A stretch of 14,914 nucleotides of DNA. Source: Bacteroidales bacterium. Its GTDB lineage: Bacteria; Bacteroidota; Bacteroidia; Bacteroidales; Muribaculaceae. The stretch is from assembly GCA_900769345.1 (NCBI GenBank), contig CAAGGJ010000050.1:1-14914 (forward strand), written 5' to 3'. The notes under the pieces are model-generated. The model searched no databases. It saw nothing but the letters and a program-made list of their open reading frames with translations, and had not been told where the DNA came from. Below, piece after piece: positions 1 through 6,671 of this stretch; position 1 is the stretch's first letter, and the number at the start of each line of letters is the position of its first letter. The position numbers and the translations under genes are program-made.

Positions 1-256
1 CCTAGCACTCCTCCATTACAACAAGGATTGAGACTTTTCATGGCGTTTTCCAGATAGGCTTCGCCGTTGTCGCCCAGCACTCCTCCATTACAACAAGGAT
101 TGAGACACAGACGGATCTGCCACAAAGTTAAACAGTTTAGGAAGGCCTAGCACTCCTCCATTACACCAAGGATTGAGACTCGTCGGAAATAAAGCTGTCA
201 AGAAGCTCGTCGCGAGATAATGTTTTACACGCGTCCATTACAACAAGGATTTTATT
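1..256 (+). CRISPR. CRISPR array 1, leader-distal end (4 repeats visible)
   Basis: Four 35-base repeats at 1-34 (first base outside the window), 72-106, 145-179 and 222-256, separated by spacers of 37, 38 and 42 bases. The repeat begins GCCTAGCACT or GCCCAGCACT and ends AAGGATTGAGAC. Repeat 3 has one A-to-C change (ACACCAAGG). Repeat 4 keeps only the core TCCATTACAACAAGGATT, and both its 5' end and its tag region are ruined. Decay at the right-hand end shows that this is the leader-distal end, so the array is transcribed on the + strand and its leader and newer spacers lie left of the window. The last 8 bases of intact repeats, ATTGAGAC, match the usual crRNA 5' tag form. The repeat shares its 3' two-thirds with array 2 at 11381-12344 but differs in the first ten bases. 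Confidence 0.96.
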
Positions 257-265
257 GCGCAGAGA

Positions 266-301
266 GGGAGCAATCGTCGGTAGTAGCTGATGATTGCCTC
301 C
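266..301 (+). terminator. Decayed terminator-like hairpin behind array 1
   Basis: The arms 266-278 and 289-301 pair at 12 of 13 positions, including two G-T wobbles and one A-C mismatch. No T-run follows, so it is probably a weak or dead terminator. It starts 10 bases after the last repeat, as does the intact terminator behind array 2, and its sequence is clearly related (both carry CAGAGA, then a GCAATC arm and a GATGATTGCC arm). It is best read as a diverged copy of that element. Confidence 0.6.
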
Positions 302-339
302 TCGTTCTATGTGCATGGGCTAAATCATTCGATTCGAGA

Positions 340-355
340 GTCACAACCCTGTGAC
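340..355. promoter_or_regulatory. 16-bp inverted repeat, possible operator
   Basis: Perfect 6-bp arms GTCACA and TGTGAC are separated by ACCC. The site lies between array 1 and the cas promoter, about 100 bases upstream of the -7 box. The arms resemble CRP/FNR-family half-sites but in inverted orientation relative to the classical CRP site, so no regulator is named. It could also form a short RNA hairpin. Confidence 0.35.
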
Positions 356-430
356 AGAATACGAGTTTTGTCTGATCTACTATGGAAAAACCTTCTAATT
401 TCTTTACCGGCTCGTCAAAATTTCAAAATA

Positions 431-465
431 TTGTGCCGAATAACAGAATTTATTCTGTAAATTTG
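431..465 (+). promoter_or_regulatory. Probable promoter of the cas operon
   Basis: TAAATTTG at 458-465 is an exact match to the Bacteroidetes -7 consensus TAnnTTTG. A weak -33 candidate TTGTG lies at 431-435, about 22 bases upstream. Transcription would start near 470, giving a leader of roughly 45 bases before the cas6 ATG at 516. This is the only good match in the 215 bases between the array 1 hairpin and cas6. Confidence 0.5.
443..458. promoter_or_regulatory. 16-bp palindrome overlapping the cas promoter
   Basis: ACAGAAT and ATTCTGT are perfect 7-bp arms around a central TT. The right arm shares its last T with the first base of the TAAATTTG box at 458-465, so a protein bound here would sit between or on the promoter elements. 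That is the usual place for a repressor site controlling the whole operon. No regulator gene is present in the window. Confidence 0.45.
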
Positions 466-515
466 GACATCGGCAATGTAATTACCATAAAAAAAATAGA
501 TATCGTATTAACTCA

Positions 516-1178
516 ATGATTACAGAAGTTCTGGTAATATATTTTGAAAATGAGATAAAGCCTCACGAGATTCCTTTGTTTCGAGGGGCGATTATCAATT
601 CTATTGATGGCAGGTCGCTACTGCTACACAATCATAAAGAATCGGGTCTTCGTTATGGTTATCCTATGATTCAATATAAGTGCATAGCCGGCCGCGCTAC
701 GATAGTATGCCTCGAACAAGGAGTAGAAGATATTCAAGCGCTATTCACTCTGAGCAATTTAAGTTTGCGCCTCGGCAAAAGGGTTATTGATTGCCACATA
801 GCGGGCATCAGTCCGAGGAAGATTGAAGCAGGAATAAGCCTCGAGTCTCATAATTACCGACTTGAGCGATGGTGTTGCCTCAATGAAGCCAATTTCAAGA
901 CATTCTCTACTCTCAGGGGCATTGCAGAGCGCGCCGAGATGCTCGAGCGAATATTGGTGGGCAATATTCTATCGTTTGCCAAGGGTATAGGCATGACGGT
1001 AACCGAAGAGATAAAAGTAAAAATTACAAAACTCTCCGACTTGTATTATCTACGCGCCAAAGGTGTGTCGATGGCATGCGTAGACATCGAATTCAGCTCC
1101 AACTTTGTTCTGCCCGAACTTATTGGGCTTGGCAAGCACACGAGCATCAATTTCGGAGTGGTAACAGAAACAGAATAA
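516..1178 (+). CDS. cas6: Cas6 family crRNA-processing endoribonuclease
   Basis: A 220-aa protein that would cut the repeats of array transcripts to release crRNAs with an 8-nt tag. What is seen: an N-terminal segment with HNH followed by YGYPMIQYK (residues 38-55), a form I recall from short Bacteroidetes Cas6 proteins, and a C-terminal glycine-rich loop GLGKHTSINFGVV (residues 204-216) typical of the RAMP fold and the Cas6 RNA-binding loop. Either His38 or His40 is a candidate catalytic residue, but this cannot be decided from sequence alone. It is the first gene of the operon, 18 bases before cas10, and lies between the two arrays. The ATG at 516 has no clear Shine-Dalgarno sequence, but the length fits the short Cas6 type. 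There are no signs of truncation. Confidence 0.85.
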   Translation: MITEVLVIYFENEIKPHEIPLFRGAIINSIDGRSLLLHNHKESGLRYGYPMIQYKCIAGRATIVCLEQGVEDIQALFTLSNLSLRLGKRVIDCHIAGISPRKIEAGISLESHNYRLERWCCLNEANFKTFSTLRGIAERAEMLERILVGNILSFAKGIGMTVTEEIKVKITKLSDLYYLRAKGVSMACVDIEFSSNFVLPELIGLGKHTSINFGVVTETE

Positions 1179-1196
1179 ATAATAATAACATACTCT

Positions 1197-2687
1197 ATGA
1201 ATAAGCAATATTTATACGGAGCATCGATACAGGGCATCCAGGAATATATCTTTAGAACCAACAAGCTGAGTGATGTGGTGAGCAAGAGTGAGATAGTGAA
1301 TGACATCTGCACCGAAGCATTTTTCAGCATGTTTGGCTATGACAATTCTGATATGCCCAAGCCTATAGTGATGGCTGCCGGCAATGTGAAGTGCATATTA
1401 AATGAAAACGACTGCATGAAAGCCGTTCGCCTATTTCCCAAAATGGTGCAAAGCATGGCGCCGGGCATAACTTTCAGCCAAGCCGTAGTGAAGATGGACG
1501 GTGGGTATTCCGACTTTGGAGCAGCCGGAGAAGAACTCGAGCGTAGGCTTCGCGCACAACGAAATCGCCCGATGAAGAGTGTTACAATGGGCTTGATCGG
1601 GATAGAGCGCAATCGCCGCACAGGTTTGCCGCTTGTCAAAGATTTAAAACGTAGCAGTGCCTACACCGGCACATTGCGTCTCTACCAAAAACTCTTTGGA
1701 GAAGACGTGGAATCCCCAAAATTGAGTCTCGATACTGAGAGAATCACCGACCAGAACAATTGGATAGCAATCATCCATGCCGATGGCAACGGTTTGGGCG
1801 AAGTGGTGGCTCAGCTGGGCAAGGATAGTAGTAGGTTGCAAAGCTTCTCTCACAAGCTCGATGAAGCCACAATAGCTGCAGCCCGCACTGCTTGCCGCGA
1901 AGTGTTTGGCACGGAATATAATGCCATTCGTCCGGTGGTGCTTGGCGGCGACGACCTCACTGTGATATGCCGCGCGAGCAAGGCAATGGAGTTTATGCAA
2001 CGGTATATCACCGAGTTCGAAAACGAGACGAAGCAACGGCTCCACATCGAAAGCAATCTGCTCCCCGATGGCATGGATTGCCTCACAGCATGCGCCGGCA
2101 TAGCATTCATCAAGGCAAGTTATCCTTTCTACTACGGATATAATCTCGCCGAAGACCTTTGCAACACGGCGAAAAAAGATGCCAAGTCGAAAGCAATAAA
2201 GGGTACACAAAAGATTGCTCCTTCGTGCCTTATGTTCCACAAGGTGCAAAGTAGTTTTGTGGAATCGTATGGGGAGATTGTAAGAAAAGAACTTACACCC
2301 AGCCCGGCAAAAGATAACGGTGGCAGCCCGGAACACAGTTGGGTGTTTGGACCCTACTACCTCAAGCCTCTCGACAACAATCCGGCGAAAGGCAACAAAA
2401 CCGTGCGCTGGACCATCGACCAACTGCTTGACCAAGTGTCCTACCTCAGCAAGGAGCAAAACAATATGGCGAAAACCGACATTCGCGAATGGATGACTCT
2501 AATGGTATCACCCGAACGAGCCAAACAAAAGTCGAAACGCGTGAACAGCATCGGAACTGACGAAAACAAAAAACTGTTCAATGCCGCCACCAAGGAGGAC
2601 CTACGAGGCGACAAATTAGTTTCGCCTGCCTACGATATCATAACATTGCTCACCGTAAGCACTCAATTGACCAAATCACAAAACTAA
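1197..2687 (+). CDS. cas10: Cas10 large subunit, GGDD-type, without HD domain
   Basis: A 496-aa protein expected to be the signal-producing subunit of the type III complex. The first palm-like domain starts at once (YLYGASIQGIQEYIF, residues 6-19), so there is no N-terminal HD nuclease, and the protein is much shorter than the roughly 700-900 aa of Csm1 or Cmr2. The second palm contains HADGNG (195-200), which usually binds metal and nucleotide, and an intact GGDD (250-253), followed by LTACAGIAF and a YGYNLAEDLCNTAKKDAK stretch typical of Cas10 proteins. The C-terminal quarter is mostly helical. Known of the family: GGDD makes cyclic oligoadenylate from ATP. Inference: no target-activated ssDNA cleavage, with cOA signalling retained, in agreement with two CARF genes downstream. 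A strong AAGGAGG lies at its stop codon and serves the next gene. Confidence 0.9.
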   Translation: MNKQYLYGASIQGIQEYIFRTNKLSDVVSKSEIVNDICTEAFFSMFGYDNSDMPKPIVMAAGNVKCILNENDCMKAVRLFPKMVQSMAPGITFSQAVVKMDGGYSDFGAAGEELERRLRAQRNRPMKSVTMGLIGIERNRRTGLPLVKDLKRSSAYTGTLRLYQKLFGEDVESPKLSLDTERITDQNNWIAIIHADGNGLGEVVAQLGKDSSRLQSFSHKLDEATIAAARTACREVFGTEYNAIRPVVLGGDDLTVICRASKAMEFMQRYITEFENETKQRLHIESNLLPDGMDCLTACAGIAFIKASYPFYYGYNLAEDLCNTAKKDAKSKAIKGTQKIAPSCLMFHKVQSSFVESYGEIVRKELTPSPAKDNGGSPEHSWVFGPYYLKPLDNNPAKGNKTVRWTIDQLLDQVSYLSKEQNNMAKTDIREWMTLMVSPERAKQKSKRVNSIGTDENKKLFNAATKEDLRGDKLVSPAYDIITLLTVSTQLTKSQN

Positions 2688-2701
2688 GGAGGATAACAAC
2701 G

Positions 2702-4840
2702 ATGATTGACATACAGATAAAAATAGAATTTCACTCGCCTTGGCATTGCGGTTCGGGCTTGGCTGCAGGATCCGACATCGATGCACTTGTTATAACCGAC
2801 CGTGCCGGTATGCCTTTTGTGCCCGGCAAGACCATCAAAGGACTTGTGCGCCAAGCGGTGGAAGAATATATAGAATATTCCAACATTGCAAGAGACGAAA
2901 AGAACGGCAAGACCATAGCCGAACGCGTGCGAAATATGTTCGGTGAAGAAAGCAGCAGCGACGATGTTCGCGCCTGCGGTACTGCACATTTCAGCGATGC
3001 CAATTTTGCCGAACACGAATATCACGCCATTGCAGCCCAATCGGAGCTCAAGGCTCACTTGTTCAACAAAGTCACATCTACCGCAATCGATGATAACGGC
3101 ATAGCCCGCGACCATAGTTTGCGCAGCCTGCAAACCGTGGTGCCTTGCACTCTCTATGCCGACATCAGCCATGTAGATGCCGACATAGCCGACATAGTGG
3201 TAAAAAGTTTGGGCATGATTAAGCACATGGGGCAAAAACGGCATCGCGGACTTGGCCGTTGCACCATAAGCCAAGTGTCGCAAACATGCGCAGCATCAGC
3301 ACCTATCCCTACAACCGACGAGAAACTGCAATTCAGTTGCAAACTGCTATCGGACATCGTGCTCAACCAAAAGAGCAGTACCGAGGGCAACAATACATCG
3401 CTCGATTTTATTCCCGGCAACACATTCCTTGGCATTGTGGCAAAGCATTATCAAGAGCTCAGTAGAGACCTGGAAATGATAGTGTTTCACAGCGGCAGTG
3501 TGCGCTTTGGCGATGCTCACCCCACAGCAGGCAATCAAAGTGTGCGATCGCTGCGCGTGCCGGCTGCGTACTACTATCCCAAGTTGATGTCACCCACCGA
3601 GCGCTGCTATATACATCACGACTATCGTCGCGACCTCGACCATGAAAACGATGGTCACCCACAGCAACTCAAGCAATGCCGCAACGGCTTCTATGCCTTT
3701 GCCGATAATCAAGGCTTCCCCGTTGCGGTGGATAGAACCTTTGCCATAAAATCGGCTTACGACCGCGATAAACGTCGCGCCAAGGACGAGCAGATGTATG
3801 GCTACGAATCGCTTTGCAAAGGTGCCGAATTCTTGTTTGAAGTAGATATCGATGAAAACGCCCTTGCAAAACGGGGCATCGACATCAGCAACCTCAAAAA
3901 AATGATAAGCAACTATCTTACAGGCACTCACTGCATTGGCCGCTCTCGCACTGCGCAGTATGGGCTTGTAAAAATCACCCCTAACGAGTTCCGTAATGTG
4001 GAATCAGGCGCATTAAAGCCGGGGCATACTCTTGTCACGGTCTATGCCGACAGCCGTCTGATTTTCCTCGACCAAAACCTCGAACCCACATTCCGCCCCA
4101 CAGCCGTGCAACTCGGCATAGCCGACGGTGAAATCGATTGGACTCTCAGTCAAGTTCGAACCTTCCAATATGCTCCGTGGAACAGCATTCGCGCTTCTCG
4201 CGACAACGACCGCTGCGGCATAGAGAAGGGCAGCGTGTTTGTGATTCGGGTCCCCGAAAGTGACGAAAGGCAGTTTGAATCGTGCTACATTGGCAGTTAC
4301 TGCAACGAAGGATTTGGTAGAGTAATCTACAACCCCGATTTCCTCGCAGCCACTCCCAATAAGAATGGCGAAATAAAATATCGTCTCTACAACGACCTTC
4401 CCGAGCAACCTAAATCGGCCGAGATGCAAACTCCGCCTACCCATGAGTCGCAACTGCTCGTCTATCTCCGCAGAGCCAAAACCGATGCCGATGCCGAAGA
4501 ATTTATCTACCGCAAAGTGAATGATTTTGTCGACAGCAACAGCAAATATTTCCGCGACACCAAGTTTGCCTCGCAGTGGGGCACCATTCGCTCGCTTGCC
4601 ATGCGTCTCAGCACCTGCGAAGAGGTTATGCGCTATGTGATAGGCAACAACGAAAACGACAGCAATGCCTACATCACTCACGGCGTGGCTAAGGACAAAT
4701 GGAAAAAATTCAGACGCAGGAATCGACTCAAAGATTTTGTAACCCTCATCTATCGAGAGAACGAACGATTCGGCGACATCACTTGCCGAGCAATAATCAA
4801 CCTGTCATCGGAGATGGCAAAACAGTGCACCAAAAAATGA
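2702..4840 (+). CDS. Cas7-Cas5(Csx10-like)-Cas11-like fusion, type III-D effector subunit
   Basis: A 712-aa protein combining three backbone roles. Residues 1 to about 195 form a Csm3-like Cas7: SDIDALVITD (24-33) with Asp27 in the position of the target-cleaving Asp, FVPGKTIKGLVR (39-50), and the glycine-rich loop GQKRHRGLGR (177-186). Residues about 205-550 look like a Csx10-type Cas5: LSDIVL (216-221), DFIPGNTFLG (235-244), VRFGDAHP (267-274), the loop IGRSRTAQYG (412-421) and EGFGRVIYNP (536-545). Residues about 580-712 are helical with SQWGTIRSLAMR (624-635), as in the Csx10/Cas11-like tail. Translation begins at 2702, 9 bases after GGAGG at 2688-2692. The stop overlaps the next start (ATGA). 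Domain order matches the III-Dv fusion described from Synechocystis. The Cas11 assignment is the least certain part. Confidence 0.82.
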   Translation: MIDIQIKIEFHSPWHCGSGLAAGSDIDALVITDRAGMPFVPGKTIKGLVRQAVEEYIEYSNIARDEKNGKTIAERVRNMFGEESSSDDVRACGTAHFSDANFAEHEYHAIAAQSELKAHLFNKVTSTAIDDNGIARDHSLRSLQTVVPCTLYADISHVDADIADIVVKSLGMIKHMGQKRHRGLGRCTISQVSQTCAASAPIPTTDEKLQFSCKLLSDIVLNQKSSTEGNNTSLDFIPGNTFLGIVAKHYQELSRDLEMIVFHSGSVRFGDAHPTAGNQSVRSLRVPAAYYYPKLMSPTERCYIHHDYRRDLDHENDGHPQQLKQCRNGFYAFADNQGFPVAVDRTFAIKSAYDRDKRRAKDEQMYGYESLCKGAEFLFEVDIDENALAKRGIDISNLKKMISNYLTGTHCIGRSRTAQYGLVKITPNEFRNVESGALKPGHTLVTVYADSRLIFLDQNLEPTFRPTAVQLGIADGEIDWTLSQVRTFQYAPWNSIRASRDNDRCGIEKGSVFVIRVPESDERQFESCYIGSYCNEGFGRVIYNPDFLAATPNKNGEIKYRLYNDLPEQPKSAEMQTPPTHESQLLVYLRRAKTDADAEEFIYRKVNDFVDSNSKYFRDTKFASQWGTIRSLAMRLSTCEEVMRYVIGNNENDSNAYITHGVAKDKWKKFRRRNRLKDFVTLIYRENERFGDITCRAIINLSSEMAKQCTKK

Positions 4841-6201
4841 AGAAATATAATTACCGACAACTGGCAAAGATAGTGGTTGAAGCCGCCTCGCCTCTCGCCA
4901 TAGGCACCGGCGCCACTCACATACTCACCGATTCTCCCGTGGCAACCGACATCAATGGTCTGCCATTCATTCCTGCCACTTCGTTGGCGGGTGTTATACG
5001 CCACGCTCTCAACGACGATAGCCTGTTTGGATTTCAAGATGCCGACGGCGGCGAGGGCTCAAAGATTATCTTCTCCGATGCTGTAATGATTGGCAAAGAC
5101 GGCAAAGCTGTCGACGGACTGAGCAATATCGACTTCGGCGACGAATTCTATAGTCACTATGCCAATATGCCCGTGCGACAACATGTGAAAATGACCCATC
5201 GCGGTGTGGCTGAAAAATCCGACAAATTCGATAATCAAGTGGTTTACAGAGGCACTCGATTCGTGTTCGAAATTGAGATAGTGTCAGAAACCGATAACTC
5301 TCAAGCCTTAAACGACGTTATCGGCAAACTCCAATCGGCATCGTTTCGCATTGGCGGCGGCACACGCAAGGGCTATGGTAAACTTAAGGTTATCGGTCGC
5401 TTGTGCAAAACCGCAAATATCGACCTGCAACAAAGCACCGATCTCGAGGCATATATAAACAAAAACACCCTGCTAAGTGCCGACTGGGAAAGATATGACG
5501 ATTTTCATAGCCCCGGCAGTGAAACTAACCCTTCTGATTGGACCATCTATAAACTCGAACTAAGACCAGCAGACTTCACTCTATTCGGCTCAGGACTTAG
5601 CGATGATGATGCCGACAATGTAAGCGCAACCGAATGGGTGGTGCAATGGAAGAAAGAAAACGGCGTGGAAACACCTTATTTCGATGATGTAAAATTGCTC
5701 ATTCCGGCATCGTCGATCAAAGGCGCCATTGCTCACCGCACCGCTTACCATTATAACAAACTTACCGGCTATTTTGCCACCGAGAATAATCTGAAATCCA
5801 AGGTTCCCAATGCTGCAGTGAAAGCACTCTTCGGCTCGGCAGGCGATAATAGCAACGACTCCTGCCGTGGCAATGTGATTATGAGCGACTTATTCGGCAA
5901 AAAACCTGCCCAAAAGGTGATGCATCATGTTAAAATCGACCATTTCACCGGCGGAATAATCAATGGCGCTCTTTTTCAAGAGAAAGTGGCAGTAGCCAAA
6001 ACCCTAAACTTCTCCCTTGAGATACTCATAAACAACAGTATTGCAGTCGACGGCGACAAAGATATGGTGTATCGAGCATTCGAAACCGCTTTAATCGACC
6101 TTTGCCAAGGGCTGCTTCCGCTTGGCGGTGCCACTAATCGCGGATACGGCATTTTTAGCGGCAAACTATCGAAAAACGGAACAATCATTTACCCTAAATG
6201 A
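4837..6201 (+). CDS. Cas7-2x: two fused Cas7 (Csm3-like) domains
   Basis: A 454-aa protein; the start at 4837 is chosen because ATGA overlaps the upstream stop and the RAMP fold begins directly (KYNYRQLAKIVVEAASPL). An in-frame ATG at 4699 would add 46 residues read from within the upstream gene and is unlikely. Domain 1 (1 to about 195) has THILTDSPVATD (27-38) with Asp32 as candidate catalytic residue, PFIPATSLAGVIR, and the loop GGGTRKGYGK (173-182). Domain 2 (about 235-454) has LLIPASSIKGAIAHR (287-301), the Csm3-type motif HVKIDHFTGG (364-373) and the loop GGATNRGYG (430-438). Expected role: two successive backbone positions that grip crRNA and cut target RNA at intervals. The double-Cas7 arrangement after a Cas7-Cas5-Cas11 fusion is diagnostic of III-D2/III-Dv-like loci. 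Confidence 0.85.
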   Translation: MKKYNYRQLAKIVVEAASPLAIGTGATHILTDSPVATDINGLPFIPATSLAGVIRHALNDDSLFGFQDADGGEGSKIIFSDAVMIGKDGKAVDGLSNIDFGDEFYSHYANMPVRQHVKMTHRGVAEKSDKFDNQVVYRGTRFVFEIEIVSETDNSQALNDVIGKLQSASFRIGGGTRKGYGKLKVIGRLCKTANIDLQQSTDLEAYINKNTLLSADWERYDDFHSPGSETNPSDWTIYKLELRPADFTLFGSGLSDDDADNVSATEWVVQWKKENGVETPYFDDVKLLIPASSIKGAIAHRTAYHYNKLTGYFATENNLKSKVPNAAVKALFGSAGDNSNDSCRGNVIMSDLFGKKPAQKVMHHVKIDHFTGGIINGALFQEKVAVAKTLNFSLEILINNSIAVDGDKDMVYRAFETALIDLCQGLLPLGGATNRGYGIFSGKLSKNGTIIYPK

Positions 6202-6210
6202 AAAATTATT

Positions 6211-6636
6211 ATGGACAATAACATCACACCTCAATACGAAGGCTATCTATGGTGGAGCGATAGCTCGACCCCCGAGATCTACGATGGCTCATCATCTCTG
6301 CCCATCACTTTCGATGAGCAGTGCAACACCTTGTTATCACCCAAATATGACGACAACCCATTCATAGTGGAAGGCAACCTGTGGGATGAGGCTAACAAAG
6401 TATCTATTTACATCAAATACGCCGACGGAAAGTATCTTGTGCGTAAAGTGGACCTGAAACTAACCGATGCATCGGGCGAATACGAATACACCGAGGAGAC
6501 TTACGCTCCGCACCGTATGGACGGCATATCCGGGCTGAAATTTCGCCAGTATTGGAAAGCCGAGAGCGACCCTCTTTGCGAAGGTATGAACGCCCTGCAA
6601 CCCGCTATGCTCACTTTTGTGGGTTTTGAAAAGTAG
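6211..6636 (+). CDS. Small type III CRISPR-associated protein, TIGR04423-like
   Basis: A 141-aa protein starting 9 bases after the Cas7-2x stop. It has an N-terminal YEGYLWWSDSSTPEIYDG (9-26), which I recall as the signature of the TIGR04423 family of type III CRISPR proteins in Bacteroidetes; this is from memory and unverified. The rest is mainly beta-like and acidic, with IKYADGKYLVRKVDLKL (68-84) and RQYWKAESDPLCEGMNALQP (111-130), and ends in LTFVGFEK. It has no signal peptide, membrane segment or catalytic motif. In the III-Dv complex a small subunit, Csx19, accompanies the fused Cas7 proteins. By position and size this protein may be its functional equivalent, but I see no sequence likeness that proves it. 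It might instead be a structural subunit unique to the Bacteroidetes branch. Confidence 0.7.
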   Translation: MDNNITPQYEGYLWWSDSSTPEIYDGSSSLPITFDEQCNTLLSPKYDDNPFIVEGNLWDEANKVSIYIKYADGKYLVRKVDLKLTDASGEYEYTEETYAPHRMDGISGLKFRQYWKAESDPLCEGMNALQPAMLTFVGFEK

Positions 6637-6671
6637 AAAACCATATAGCATCACCATAATAGTTAATTAAT

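Noticed and set aside
1644..2459. Long open frame (271 codons) on the minus strand inside cas10
   Set aside because: It lies fully antisense to a clear Cas10 gene and encodes no recognisable domain; similar minus-strand frames (4013-4681, 7647-8303, 8886-9575) arise from the codon usage of the + strand genes.
4699..4836. Upstream ATG extending the Cas7-2x gene by 46 codons
   Set aside because: The extra residues are out-of-frame reading of the upstream fusion gene, are rich in R, H and Q with no fold, and the ATGA at 4837 begins exactly at the RAMP domain.
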